The notes below the pieces were generated by a model. That model searched no databases. It was not told the DNA's origin and was given only the letters and a program-made list of their open reading frames with translations. Positions 17,302 to 26,938 of a DNA stretch of 64,000 nt are shown here, piece by piece (position 1 is the first letter of the stretch; every line of letters starts with the position of its first letter). This DNA comes from Hyphomicrobiales bacterium (GTDB lineage: Bacteria; Pseudomonadota; Alphaproteobacteria; Rhizobiales; Rhizobiaceae), in the NCBI GenBank assembly GCA_002709005.1, contig PAPH01000044.1, forward strand, positions 62,001 through 126,000. Direction: 5' to 3'. A program made the position numbers and the translations under genes.

Positions 17302-20300
17302 TCAGTTACCCCCCACCACGCGGCGTTCCACGCTCAGCGCATAGCCGCTGCGGTGCCCCCACCGCGTCCGCACGAGATTTTCGAATTCGGCGATCCGCGC
17401 GGCGGCGAGGCTGCCGTCGCCGCTGGCGTGATAAGTCAGCCGAAGTACCGACCTTTTCGCCGACAGCTTGCCGACGATGGCGTCGACCACCCCGTGCACG
17501 CCGGACTTCGGCTGAACCGTCGTGCCGACGAAGGCCTTGCCGGAGAGGTCGACTTCGACGATTCCGGATCCGGCGACGGAGAAATTGAGCTTGGTGACCT
17601 TGCCGCGCGTCAGCCGCACCACACGCGGGTTTTCGCTGATCACGTGATAGCCCACCGGCAGGGACCGCTCATCGAGCTTGAGAATGAAGTTCGATCCGCG
17701 TTCGGCATCCGGCAGCTCCGCGCAGGGCACCGAGTAGCGGCCGTATTCGTCGGTCTTGATCAACAGCCCCTTGACGCTGGCGATGCGCACGCCCGGCAGG
17801 CCCTTTTCGCCGTCCGTCTGCATGCCGTCGCCATTGACGTCCTCGAATACCTTGCCGACCACCTCGCCGCAGTCGAAGACGTGATCGACAAGAATGCGCA
17901 CCGTCGCCCGGCCGGCGCCGGCAAGCTGTTCGCCGGTCGCCGCATCGAGAAGCGTGGCGATGTTGGTGTACTCGCCCGCGCCCACGCTTGCGGCGATGCG
18001 CGCCACCAGCGTCACCGTCAGCGAACCGTTGGCCGGAACCGTCAAATCCTCGAAGACGACGATGGAGCCGCGGCTGTCGACGACGACGGGGTTGCCGTCG
18101 AGCGTCGCCGTATCCGGCGCATAGAGGAAGCCGGACGGCATGCGATCGACGAGATCGACGAGGCCGACGGCGAAGAGATTGGTGTTGGATACGGTGATCG
18201 TGTAGCTCACCGCGCCGCCGCGCTCGGCGATCGGACGGGCGGCGGTCTTGGTCACCGTCAGCCCGTTGTTGAACACGCGAGCGACGGGATCGAGCGGGAT
18301 GTGGTTGTTGATGACGTTGGGATCGCCCGGTGCCAGAAGGAAGGCGATGTAATAGGGCGTCGGACTGCCGGCCGCGGGCGCGTCCGAACTCGCCGACATC
18401 TGACAGGCTCCGCCCGGCACCGCGTCGGGCAGGCAGAGCGTGGCGTCGAGCGCGCCCGGTTGCGGCGGCGCGATGGTCGATACACCCGCGAGATAGTCCG
18501 CAGGCCCCGTCACGGTGAGCCGGTATTCGCTTTCCGAGGAGGGACAGGCCGGATCGGCGCCGGCATTGACGTCGAACCGGTAATTGCCGTCGGCCGGGGT
18601 GACCTGCGGCTGCTGGCCGGGAAGCAGACACGCCGCCGGCAGCGGCGAACCCGAAGCGTCCGTCATCGTCACCGTGGCGCCCGCCACCGGCAGGCCGGTG
18701 GAAACATCGTAGACCAGGCCGGAAGGATCGATCGGCTGGTCCTGACTCGGCATAGACGTATTAGCGGCGAAGGTCAGGCCCTGGATGGCACCGACCGCAA
18801 CGCCGGTCGCATTGTCCATGAACACGAGACGGTAGTCGGAGCCCACGGGGAAATCGCGGATTTCATAGGTGCCGTCGGAATTCGCGGGGGTCTGCCGGAC
18901 GAGCGTGTCGTCCTGCATCAGCATCACCGTATAACCGGCGGTGCCGTGCTCCATCCCGGTGTCGTAGCTGCCATTGCCGTTATCATCGAGAAACACCGTT
19001 CCCGAGACCACCGGAACGCTCTTCTCCACCGGCACCTTCACCGTCGCCGTATCGCAGTTGGCCGGATTGAGGTTCTCGCAAATCCGGTAAGTGAACACGT
19101 AGGTCTGGCTCGGCGTGTATTGCGCGATGTCGAGCGAACCGTCGGGATTGACGGTGAACCCTGACGGCAGGTCGTCCGAGGTCACCGTGATGTCCGCGGG
19201 AACGATCGCGGCCGCGTCGAATGTATCGTTGTCGAAGAGATTGATGACGCCCGGCTGATCGAACGCCGTATCCACGGGTGTGGCGATCGTGTCGTCGTCC
19301 GCGACGATCGGGGCAGCCTCGACGACGAGGGAGACCGTCGCGTCGTCGCAATTGGCCGGGTTGAGGATCTCGCAGATCCGGTAGACGACGGAATATTCGC
19401 CCGCCGGCGTTTCCGGCGGAACGTCAAAGGTCCCGTCGGTATTGAAGACCAGACCGGAAATGCCGTCGTCATCGACCATCACGGCGGTGATGTCATCGGG
19501 ATCGACCGCCGAGCCACCCAATGTGTCGTTGACGAAGACGCTGGGCGTCGAACCGCCGGCGATGCTCGGAATTGCGGGCGGCGCGTCGTCGACCGCCGCG
19601 ATCGCCTGCGCCTCGACCGTCACCGTGGCGATCGCTGTGTCGCAGTTGGTCGGGTTGAGATTCTCGCAGATCCGGTAGGTGACCGCATATTTACCGGCAG
19701 GTGTGTCGACCGGGATTGTCAGCGTGCCGTCGTCGTTGAGAACGAGGCCCGTCAGTCCGTCATCGTCGTCCAGCGAGCCGGTGATGTCCTCGGCATCGAC
19801 CGCGGAACCATCGAGCGTGTCGTTTGCGAAAAGACTTGGCGTGGTGCCGCCGGACGCTCCATTGACCGCCGGCGGCGTGTCGTCGGTGGCGACGATGGGC
19901 GCGGCCTCCACGACCACGGTGGCAATCGCGGTATCGCAATTGGCGGTGTTGGCGTCCTCGCAGATCCGGTAGGTGACTGAATAGCTGCCGGCCGCCGTTC
20001 CCTCCGGAATGTCGAGCGTCCCGTCCGCGTTCAGCACCAGGCCGGTCAATCCATCGTTGTCGACCAGCGTTTCGGTGATGTCCTCGGCGTCAACGGCCAC
20101 TCCGCCGAGCGTGTCATTGCCAAAAAGCGTTGACGTCGACCCACCCGTCGCGCCGTTGATCGCTGCCGGCGTGTCGTCGACGGCAATGATCGGTGAGGCA
20201 CCGGTCGCGGTGGTGGTCGGGTCGCCGTTATTGGGGCCCGGACCGGGCGTGCCGGTTCCGTCGCCGTCGGTGGCGTTGGTCGAATCCGAAAGGTCGGTCA

Positions 20301-21813
20301 CTTCGACGCCATCCGAGGTCTCGCCACGCGCCGTCGCCTGGTTGGTCACGCCGCCATTGGCGATATCGGTTTCCGTCAGCGTGTAGGTCGCCGTGTAGAT
20401 CCAGGTCTCGTCGAGGTCGAGACGGCTGTCGCTATTGGCGTCACCCGACTGGTAGGCCGGCTCAGGCGCGGTTCCCGAGCCGGTGAACCCGGTTTCCGTC
20501 AACTGGATCCCGCCGAGCGATTCCGCGCCATAGGCCGTCAGTTCATAGCTGTAGTAGATCGTCTCGCCGACCTGCGCATAGCCGTCCGCGCTCTCGTCGT
20601 TGAAGGTTGCCGACTTCACAGCGCCGACGGCCGGATACCAGACCGTCACCGTCGCCGCATTCGATACCTGGCCGAGCGCATTGCGGTAGGTATAATCGAT
20701 CTGCGTCGCGTAACCCTTGAAGGAGGGTTCGGGTGTGAACGTCAGTTCTGCGGTCCCCGCATCGTAGGACCAGGCGCCCTCCCCCGGCACGGTGAAGGAA
20801 TGCGGATATCCGAGTTCGCCGTTGACGATGTTGGCCGCGCCGGAAGGCGGCGCCAGCGACACCGAAAGCTTGCCGTATTCGGACGGTGCCTGCGAATTGT
20901 TGTTGGGAGGATTGTTGTTGGCGGTAGCGTTGGTGTCGTTGTCGAGGATCGGCAGAGACACGGGCGTCGCCGGAAGCCCCTCTTTCTCGTCGTCATTGGC
21001 GACGGGTGCGACGAAGTCGCCGCAATTGTAGTCATAGGTCTGGTAGTCGAGATAGGTCGGGTTATCGAGGCGGATGAAATAGCCGGAGCTGGCCGTGCGC
21101 CCCATGGTGAAGCTGGAGGAATTGGGGTAGCGGACCTCGACCCCGGATTGGGGCTGGCTGTTGTAGTTCTTGTCTCCGATCAGCGAGAAGGTGTCGGGCC
21201 GGCCGGAAACAGTGCCGAAATTCCGGCCGGTGGTCGCGCCGGAATCGATGCGGATCCACCGAATGTTGCCCGCGCAGACCGGCAGATAGACGCGTTCGTT
21301 GCTGGGTCCGTCGACGTCGTTGAACTGGACATGGACATCGGCCACAACCGGAACGCCGTCACTATCATTGGTGATGTCGTAGGTACCGGCCTTATACAGG
21401 TACCACGTCAGAAACACGTCGTCCTGGCCCGCCGCCTCCACTGCCGGCCGGTTTGTTTCCGTGATGAATGAATGGTCGAGCGTCGCCTGGTTCATCTTGG
21501 CGACGATGTCGACCCCGGCGCCCCCTACCGTGCCACCATTTGTCCAGATCGCTCGCTTGCCCGCGCCTGTGCCGACGACCGTGGGGTTTCCGACGTCCTT
21601 GATCGTCAGCGTCTGCGCGTTGACGTTCACGACCGTGACGAGCAGCACCATCAGGGCGAAAAGAACCATGGCGGCAAGCATCTTCACATGCGCCGCCAAT
21701 CCGCTTTCACGCCGTCGCGTTAATATTCCTGAAGGAATTTCAAGCATGGACAGCCACCCCCGGTCCACCAAAGTGCCTCGGTTAAATCTCTGAATTTGAA
21801 GGGATTGCCCCAC
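17302..21813 (-). CDS. Giant multidomain surface protein: Ig/cadherin-like repeats, SdrD B-like and DUF11 domains
   Basis: 1503 aa. An N-terminal signal/anchor lies at about residues 44-66 (MLAAMVLFALMVLLVTVVNV, then NAQ). Next come a unique region (67-270), a DUF11/Ig-like part (270-540), four tandem repeats of about 97 residues (541-930), and an SdrD B-like domain with a calcium-type loop DDNGNGSYD (about 934-1010). A carboxypeptidase-regulatory-like part, a DUF11 domain (about 1183-1308) and a second SdrD B-like domain with DVNGDGMQTDGE follow. The last 60 residues look like a truncated OmpA-like fold. It is probably an extracellular adhesin or matrix protein made with the barrel protein encoded next. 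The start is uncertain: GTG at 21813 or ATG at 21747, the latter giving a more usual signal peptide. Confidence 0.75.
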   Translation of the reverse strand: MGQSLQIQRFNRGTLVDRGWLSMLEIPSGILTRRRESGLAAHVKMLAAMVLFALMVLLVTVVNVNAQTLTIKDVGNPTVVGTGAGKRAIWTNGGTVGGAGVDIVAKMNQATLDHSFITETNRPAVEAAGQDDVFLTWYLYKAGTYDITNDSDGVPVVADVHVQFNDVDGPSNERVYLPVCAGNIRWIRIDSGATTGRNFGTVSGRPDTFSLIGDKNYNSQPQSGVEVRYPNSSSFTMGRTASSGYFIRLDNPTYLDYQTYDYNCGDFVAPVANDDEKEGLPATPVSLPILDNDTNATANNNPPNNNSQAPSEYGKLSVSLAPPSGAANIVNGELGYPHSFTVPGEGAWSYDAGTAELTFTPEPSFKGYATQIDYTYRNALGQVSNAATVTVWYPAVGAVKSATFNDESADGYAQVGETIYYSYELTAYGAESLGGIQLTETGFTGSGTAPEPAYQSGDANSDSRLDLDETWIYTATYTLTETDIANGGVTNQATARGETSDGVEVTDLSDSTNATDGDGTGTPGPGPNNGDPTTTATGASPIIAVDDTPAAINGATGGSTSTLFGNDTLGGVAVDAEDITETLVDNDGLTGLVLNADGTLDIPEGTAAGSYSVTYRICEDANTANCDTAIATVVVEAAPIVATDDTPPAVNGASGGTTPSLFANDTLDGSAVDAEDITGSLDDDDGLTGLVLNDDGTLTIPVDTPAGKYAVTYRICENLNPTNCDTAIATVTVEAQAIAAVDDAPPAIPSIAGGSTPSVFVNDTLGGSAVDPDDITAVMVDDDGISGLVFNTDGTFDVPPETPAGEYSVVYRICEILNPANCDDATVSLVVEAAPIVADDDTIATPVDTAFDQPGVINLFDNDTFDAAAIVPADITVTSDDLPSGFTVNPDGSLDIAQYTPSQTYVFTYRICENLNPANCDTATVKVPVEKSVPVVSGTVFLDDNGNGSYDTGMEHGTAGYTVMLMQDDTLVRQTPANSDGTYEIRDFPVGSDYRLVFMDNATGVAVGAIQGLTFAANTSMPSQDQPIDPSGLVYDVSTGLPVAGATVTMTDASGSPLPAACLLPGQQPQVTPADGNYRFDVNAGADPACPSSESEYRLTVTGPADYLAGVSTIAPPQPGALDATLCLPDAVPGGACQMSASSDAPAAGSPTPYYIAFLLAPGDPNVINNHIPLDPVARVFNNGLTVTKTAARPIAERGGAVSYTITVSNTNLFAVGLVDLVDRMPSGFLYAPDTATLDGNPVVVDSRGSIVVFEDLTVPANGSLTVTLVARIAASVGAGEYTNIATLLDAATGEQLAGAGRATVRILVDHVFDCGEVVGKVFEDVNGDGMQTDGEKGLPGVRIASVKGLLIKTDEYGRYSVPCAELPDAERGSNFILKLDERSLPVGYHVISENPRVVRLTRGKVTKLNFSVAGSGIVEVDLSGKAFVGTTVQPKSGVHGVVDAIVGKLSAKRSVLRLTYHASGDGSLAAARIAEFENLVRTRWGHRSGYALSVERRVVGGN
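19024..20193 (-). repeat. Four tandem coding repeats of about 97 residues in the giant surface protein
   Basis: Copies lie at 19903-20193, 19609-19902, 19315-19608 and 19024-19314. Each reads roughly DDTPPAVNG...NDTLDGSAVD, then LVLNDDGTLTIP and TYRICENLNPTNCDTA. Every copy keeps two cysteines eight residues apart (C618/C626, C716/C724, C814/C822, C912/C920), as if each domain carries one disulphide. The fourth copy is most diverged at its start. Confidence 0.88.
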
Positions 21814-22032
21814 CCCAACCGAAAACGCCGCCAGATTTTCCGGAGGCGTTTGCCGAGGTAAAAATTAGTCAAACATGGTTAATCCGAGGTTAAATATCTC
21901 GTCCAACCACTCACCGGTCGTTTCATCTAATGAATTGATTTGTATGTGCTAATGTCTATTCCAGCCGAACCTGAGAAGGGTCCGGCCTGGAGAGAATGAC
22001 CCCGCAGGGCGGTCGCCGCGCCCTGGTGGCCC
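21814..22032. promoter_or_regulatory. AT-rich leader of the giant-protein operon and end of the pentonate operon
   Basis: This 219-bp gap holds no gene. 21855-21965 is AT-rich and, on the minus strand, contains TTGACT and repeated TTAACC words, so it should hold the promoter of the surface-protein operon. Near 22005-22025 a 7-bp stem (cagggcg / cgccctg) follows the stop of the FAH-family gene on the minus strand but lacks a T-run. Confidence 0.4.
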
Positions 22033-23166
22033 CTAGATGAAACCCCGGCGCGCCAGATTGCGCATCAGAGCAGCGGTGCCGAAGGTCCATTCCGGACATT
22101 TCGTCGACAGCTCCACCGTGTTCGACAACGCGCCGAGTTCCGCATTGGAGATCGTGACCACGTCGCCAACATGGTGGGTAAACCCCTTGCCCTCGCCGTC
22201 GCGGTCCTGCGTCGGCGCAAACAGCGTGCCGAGGAACAGCATGAAGCCGTCGGGATACTGGTGGTGACGGCCATGGGTCTGTTTGACGAGATCGGTCGGA
22301 TCGCGGCTGATCTTGCCCATGTTGGAGTGGCCCTCGAGCCTGTTACCGTCGGTACCCGTCACCTCGAGGTCGAGCTCAGCCTTGCGGACGTCGTCCATCC
22401 CGAAACTCTCGTCGAACAGGCGGATCATCGGGCCCATCGAGCACGAGGCGTTGTTGTCCTTGGCCTTGCCGAGCAGCAGAGCCGAGAGGCCCTCGAAATC
22501 GCGCAGGTTCACATCGTTGCCGAGTGTCGCTCCCAGGATTTCGCCCCGGGAATTCACCGCCAGCACGATTTCCGGCTCGGGATTGTTCCAGCGCGATTCC
22601 GGGTGGATGCCGACGAGCGCGCCCGGCCCTACCGACGACATCGGCTGCGACTTCGAGAAGACCTCGGCATAGGGGCCGATGCCCACTTCCAGATATTGCG
22701 ACCACAATCCCTCGCGCATCAGCGCCTTCTTGGCGAGCGCCGCCTTCTCCGAGCCCGGAACGACGTCCGAGAGGCTGGCCCCGATCTCCGCGCCGATCTT
22801 CCGGCGCAGCGCATTGGCCTTGTCCGGATCGCCGGCGGCGCGCTCCTCGATGACGCGCTCCACCATGGATTCGGCGAAGGTGACGCCGCAGGCCTTGATC
22901 GCCTGGAGATCGGACGGCGCGAGCAGTTCGATACCCTCGGCGGCACCGACCTCGTCGACCGCGCAAAGATCACGGCCCTCGGCGTTCTTGACGTGGGAGA
23001 GCGGATCTTCGAGTTCGAGGAGGTCGCGCATGGTGGGCGCGTCTTTCGAGGTGATGTCGACGAGCCGACCGTCGCGCACGGTCACTACCGCCGGTCCGTC
23101 GGCGTCGGCAAGCCAGGCACGACCGACATGGGTACCGCCGGCATTTGTATATGCGAGAACTGTCAT
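22033..23166 (-). CDS. FAH-family 2-keto-3-deoxy-pentonate dehydratase (XylX-like)
   Basis: This 377-aa fumarylacetoacetate-hydrolase-fold enzyme has a C-terminal catalytic domain (about 100-377) with LWSQYLEVGIGPYAEVFSK, PEPEIVLAVN (metal-binding glutamates) and NDVNLRDFEG. It strongly resembles Caulobacter XylX, which dehydrates 2-keto-3-deoxy-D-xylonate to 2-oxoglutarate semialdehyde; the L-arabinose pathway has an equivalent enzyme. It is the last gene of the GntR operon, 17 bp after the IlvD-type dehydratase gene, which would make its substrate. D-xylonate versus L-arabonate cannot be decided here. Confidence 0.85.
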   Translation of the reverse strand: MTVLAYTNAGGTHVGRAWLADADGPAVVTVRDGRLVDITSKDAPTMRDLLELEDPLSHVKNAEGRDLCAVDEVGAAEGIELLAPSDLQAIKACGVTFAESMVERVIEERAAGDPDKANALRRKIGAEIGASLSDVVPGSEKAALAKKALMREGLWSQYLEVGIGPYAEVFSKSQPMSSVGPGALVGIHPESRWNNPEPEIVLAVNSRGEILGATLGNDVNLRDFEGLSALLLGKAKDNNASCSMGPMIRLFDESFGMDDVRKAELDLEVTGTDGNRLEGHSNMGKISRDPTDLVKQTHGRHHQYPDGFMLFLGTLFAPTQDRDGEGKGFTHHVGDVVTISNAELGALSNTVELSTKCPEWTFGTAALMRNLARRGFI

Positions 23167-23183
23167 ATCTCTTCCGTATCAGT

Positions 23184-24983
23184 CTAGTGGTTGTTCCGGG
23201 GCGTGAACTTCGACGCGATCTTCTGGAAGTCGGTCGCGCCCCGCAACACCATGCCCTCCGAGAAGGGCTCGGCGAGTTCACGGAAATATTTCTGCCAGGG
23301 CGACTGGCTTTCGGGCATCGGGTAGCCGCCCTCACTCGCGAGCGCCTCGGCGCGCGCCGTCCATTCGCTTTCATCTACCAACGCGTCAACGCGTCCTGTC
23401 TTGAGATCGATGCGGACCTTATCGCCGTTCTTGAGGAGCGCGAGACCGCCACCGGCAGCTGCTTCCGGCGAGGCGTTGAGGATCGAGGGCGAACCCGAGG
23501 TCCCCGACTGGCGGCCGTCACCGATGCAGGGAAGCGCCGCGATGCCCTTCTTCAAGAGGTAGCTCGGCGGCCGCATGTTGACCACTTCCGCGCCGCCCGG
23601 ATAGCCGAGAGGACCGGTCCCGCGCATGACGAGAATGCAGTTCTCGTCGATGTTCAGCTCCGGATCGTCGATGGTCTTGTGGAAGATTTCCGGACCGTCG
23701 AAGACAATTGCCCGACCCTCGAAGGCCTCCGGATCGTCGGGATTGGAGAAGTAGCGCTCGCGGAATTCCGGCGAGATCACCGAGGTCTTCATGATGGCGG
23801 AATCGAAGAGGTTGCCCTTGAGGTTCATGAAGCCCGCGCTCTTCATCATCGGTGCTGCGACGGTGCGGATGACATCCTCGTTCTCGCTCGCGCGCTCCCC
23901 GCAGTTCTCGCCGATCGGCTTGCCGTTGACGGTGATGGCATCCGGATGCGGCAGCAGGTTTGCCTTCATCAATTCGCCGATGACCGCCGGAACGCCGCCC
24001 GCCCGATGGAAATCCTCCCCGAGATAGGACCCCGCCGGCTGCAGGTTAGTGAGAAGCGGAATGTGGTGGCCGAGATTCTCCCAGTCGTCATTGTCGAGCT
24101 GGACACCGACATGGCGGGCGACAGCATTGAGATGGATCGGCGCATTGGTGGAACCGCCGAGCGCCGAATTGGTCACGATCGCGTTCTCGAACGCCTGCCG
24201 CGTCATGATGTCGGAGGGTTTGAGATCTTCCCACACCATGTCGACGATGCGCATGCCCGTTGCGTGCGCCATCTGCCCGCGCTCGCGGTAGGGCGCAGGG
24301 ATGGCCGCGGAACCGGGAAGCTGCATGCCGAGCGATTCGGCGAGCGAGTTCATCGTCGAAGCCGTGCCCATCGTGTTGCAGTAGCCGACAGACGGCGCCG
24401 ACGAGGTCACCAGTTCGGCAAACCCCTCATCGTCGATCTTGCCTTCAGCGTGCAGTTCGCGCGCCTTCCATACGATGGTACCCGACCCGGTGCGCTCGCC
24501 GCGGAAATAGCCATTGAGCATCGGGCCGACAGAGAACGCTATCGCCGGAATGTCGACGGTGGCGGCGGCCATCAGAAGTGCCGGCGTGGTCTTGTCGCAG
24601 CCAATCGTCAGCACCACGCCGTCGATCGGGTAGCCATAGAGCGCTTCCACGAGCCCCAGATAGGCGAGATTGCGGTCGAGCGAGGCTGTGGGGCGCTTGC
24701 CGGTTTCCTGGATCGGGTGAACGGGAATTTCCAGCGGCAGGCCGCCCTTCGCGATGATGCCGTCGCGCACCCGCTTGGCGAGCTCCATATGATGCCGGTT
24801 GCAGGGCGAAAGATCCGAGCCCGTCTGCGCGATCCCGATGATCGGCTGGCCCGACTGCAGCTCCTCGCGGGTCAGCCCGTAATTGACATAACGCTCGACG
24901 TAGAGCGCCGTCATTTCCGGATCGTCCGGATTTGAAAACCACAGTTTCGATCTGAGGTCTTCCGGGCGTTTACGCTTGGTCAT
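23184..24983 (-). CDS. IlvD/Edd-family pentonate dehydratase (XylD-like)
   Basis: This 599-aa Fe-S dehydratase has cluster-type cysteines in [22 protein letters not shown] and [14 protein letters not shown], and C-terminal [20 protein letters not shown]. Its sequence is very close to Caulobacter D-xylonate dehydratase, and L-arabonate dehydratases share the motifs. The reaction removes water from the aldonate to give 2-keto-3-deoxy-pentonate. The second ATG (24983) is chosen because GGAG sits six bases upstream; the first ATG is at 24995. The genes for lactonase upstream and keto-acid dehydratase downstream make a non-phosphorylative pathway. Confidence 0.88.
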   Translation of the reverse strand: MTKRKRPEDLRSKLWFSNPDDPEMTALYVERYVNYGLTREELQSGQPIIGIAQTGSDLSPCNRHHMELAKRVRDGIIAKGGLPLEIPVHPIQETGKRPTASLDRNLAYLGLVEALYGYPIDGVVLTIGCDKTTPALLMAAATVDIPAIAFSVGPMLNGYFRGERTGSGTIVWKARELHAEGKIDDEGFAELVTSSAPSVGYCNTMGTASTMNSLAESLGMQLPGSAAIPAPYRERGQMAHATGMRIVDMVWEDLKPSDIMTRQAFENAIVTNSALGGSTNAPIHLNAVARHVGVQLDNDDWENLGHHIPLLTNLQPAGSYLGEDFHRAGGVPAVIGELMKANLLPHPDAITVNGKPIGENCGERASENEDVIRTVAAPMMKSAGFMNLKGNLFDSAIMKTSVISPEFRERYFSNPDDPEAFEGRAIVFDGPEIFHKTIDDPELNIDENCILVMRGTGPLGYPGGAEVVNMRPPSYLLKKGIAALPCIGDGRQSGTSGSPSILNASPEAAAGGGLALLKNGDKVRIDLKTGRVDALVDESEWTARAEALASEGGYPMPESQSPWQKYFRELAEPFSEGMVLRGATDFQKIASKFTPRNNH

Positions 24984-25059
24984 CGGTTTCTCCATTTCAA
25001 TTCCATCGGGTCCGCGACTTGGGAGGACGGCCCGGATTACAAATCAGGGTTCCGCGCGC

Positions 25060-25962
25060 CTACAGGCCGCGGGCATTCACGTAGATGGCATAGAGCGAGG
25101 TGGTGGCGCAGATCGCCAGCCGGTTTCGCTTCGGGCCCATGAAACACAGATTGGCGACAACTTCGGGAATGAGGATTTTGCCCAGCAAATCGCCCTCGGG
25201 CGAATAGCAATGAACACCGTCGCCCGCCGACGTCCAGATATTTCCGGTGGTATCGAGCCGGAAACCGTCGAACAGGCCGCAATCGGACTGCACGAAGTCG
25301 CGACCCTCGCCCACGCCCGTCCCGTCCGACGAGACCGGATAGGTCCGGATCACCGGCAGGCAGTCCGGGTCGTGGGTCTGGCCGGTGTCGGCAACGTAGA
25401 GAATGCGTTCGTCGGGCGAGAAGGCGAGCCCGTTCGGCTGCACCATGTCGCCGATCACCAGTGTGACGCCGCCGTCGGGCGCGATACGGTACACGTTGCG
25501 CGCGCCGATATCCGAGGGTGCGGCATGGCCCTCGTAGTCACTGTCGATGCCGTAGGAGGGATCGGTGAACCAGACCGAGCCGTCCGATTTGACGACCACG
25601 TCGTTGGGCGAGTTCAGTTGCTTGCCCTCATACCGGTCGGCGAGCACGCTGACCGTTCCGTCATGCTCGATCCGGCTAACCCGGCGTCCACCATGCTCGC
25701 AGGAGACGAGCCGTCCCTCGCCGTCAGTCGTATGGCCGTTGTGAAAGCCGCAAGGGGTCTGAAAAACCGAAACGGTTCCGTCGGTTGAATCCCACCGCAT
25801 CAGCCGGTCGTTCGGGATATCCGACCAGATCAGATATTTGCCTGCCGGAAACCAGGCCGGCCCCTCGCACCAGCGACCGCCTGACCACAGGCGCTCGAGA
25901 TGGGCGTTCATGTGAATCAGCTTTGAAAAGCGCGGGTCTCGAATGTCGTAATGCAAAGTCAT
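25060..25962 (-). CDS. SMP-30/gluconolactonase-family sugar lactonase
   Basis: This 300-aa six-bladed propeller hydrolase has the SGL-family motifs WCEGPAWFPAGKYLIWSDIP, SPNDVVVKSDGSVWFTDPSYG and VQPNGLAFSPDE, which carry the metal-binding glutamate, asparagine and aspartate. It should open the pentonolactone produced by a sugar dehydrogenase, feeding the IlvD-type dehydratase. It lies 8 bp after the permease gene and 76 bp before the dehydratase gene. No sugar dehydrogenase is in this operon. Confidence 0.87.
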   Translation of the reverse strand: MTLHYDIRDPRFSKLIHMNAHLERLWSGGRWCEGPAWFPAGKYLIWSDIPNDRLMRWDSTDGTVSVFQTPCGFHNGHTTDGEGRLVSCEHGGRRVSRIEHDGTVSVLADRYEGKQLNSPNDVVVKSDGSVWFTDPSYGIDSDYEGHAAPSDIGARNVYRIAPDGGVTLVIGDMVQPNGLAFSPDERILYVADTGQTHDPDCLPVIRTYPVSSDGTGVGEGRDFVQSDCGLFDGFRLDTTGNIWTSAGDGVHCYSPEGDLLGKILIPEVVANLCFMGPKRNRLAICATTSLYAIYVNARGL

Positions 25963-25969
25963 GTCGTCC

Positions 25970-26929
25970 TCATGCCGTCACCTTGGTGCCGCGACCGTAG
26001 ACCAGAAGCATGCCGACGATCACAGAGCCGTAGATCACCTGCCGGCCTGCTTCCGGCATCTGCATGATCGAAAGCACGGAGTTGAGAAGCACGATCAGGA
26101 TCACCCCGACAAGCGTCCCCACATAGCGCCCCTGCCCGCCGAGAATGCGTGTTCCCCCCAGCACCACAGCCGCGATGGCCGGCAGCAGATAGGGCGTGCC
26201 CATGCCCTGATAGGCCTTGGCCGAATAGCCGGCCAACAAAACGCCGGCGATTGCCGCGCACACGCCGGACATCATGAAGGCGCCGATGATGACGAGGCGG
26301 GTGCGGATGCCGGAAAGGTAAGCCGCGGCTTCCCGGATGCCGGTCGCATAGATCGAGCGGCCGAAACTCGTGCGGGTCAGAACGATGGTGATGATGACCG
26401 ACACGAGCGCCCAGACGAAGATCGCCATCGGGATGCCGAGAATTTTTTCTGCCGCCAGAAAACGCATGAAGGGTGTCGCCTGGTCCTGCGGCGCGAAACC
26501 GCCCGTATGCGCCACCATCAGCCCGCGCATCACCGAATCCACACCGAGCGTGAAGATCATCGAGGGAATGCGCAAGTAAGCGACACCGAGACCATTGACG
26601 AGACCGACGAGCAAGCCGACGGCGATGCCGGTGGGCACCGCCATGTCGCCACCCACGGCCGTCGCCATCATGGCCGCCGCCGTCAGCGTCCAGGGGACGG
26701 AGAGATCGATGTGTCCGAGCAGGATCACCATCATCATGCCGGCCGCCACGATGCCGAGGAACGAGCCGATCTGAAGCTGCTGAAGCACATAACCCGGCGA
26801 CAGGAGCGGCGCCGTGCCCGCCGTCGACAGCGTATAGGCGGTGCCCACCATCAGGATCACCAGGATGAAGGCCGAGGCAATCAGGATCGGCCTGTTTTCC
26901 GGTTTGATGCGCGAAAAGAGCTTGGTCAT
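25970..26929 (-). CDS. Pentose ABC transporter permease (RbsC/XylH family)
   Basis: This 319-aa inner-membrane permease of the CUT2 class has about eight to ten hydrophobic helices and the family segments GMMMVILLGHIDLSVPW and AAIAAVVLGGTRILGGQG. It pairs with the permease encoded 9 bp upstream and the ATPase before that. Two distinct permeases in one CUT2 operon suggest a heterodimeric channel, which differs from the single-permease ribose and xylose systems of enteric bacteria. Confidence 0.9.
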   Translation of the reverse strand: MTKLFSRIKPENRPILIASAFILVILMVGTAYTLSTAGTAPLLSPGYVLQQLQIGSFLGIVAAGMMMVILLGHIDLSVPWTLTAAAMMATAVGGDMAVPTGIAVGLLVGLVNGLGVAYLRIPSMIFTLGVDSVMRGLMVAHTGGFAPQDQATPFMRFLAAEKILGIPMAIFVWALVSVIITIVLTRTSFGRSIYATGIREAAAYLSGIRTRLVIIGAFMMSGVCAAIAGVLLAGYSAKAYQGMGTPYLLPAIAAVVLGGTRILGGQGRYVGTLVGVILIVLLNSVLSIMQMPEAGRQVIYGSVIVGMLLVYGRGTKVTA

Positions 26930-26938
26930 CCTGGTCTC

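Noticed and set aside
17284-19164. A 626-codon open frame on the plus strand
   Set aside because: Antisense to the giant surface-protein gene; rich in R, H, D and G with no recognisable fold.
19024-20193. CRISPR-like or tandem DNA repeat
   Set aside because: The roughly 290-bp period is in frame and conserved at protein level; it is a domain repeat.
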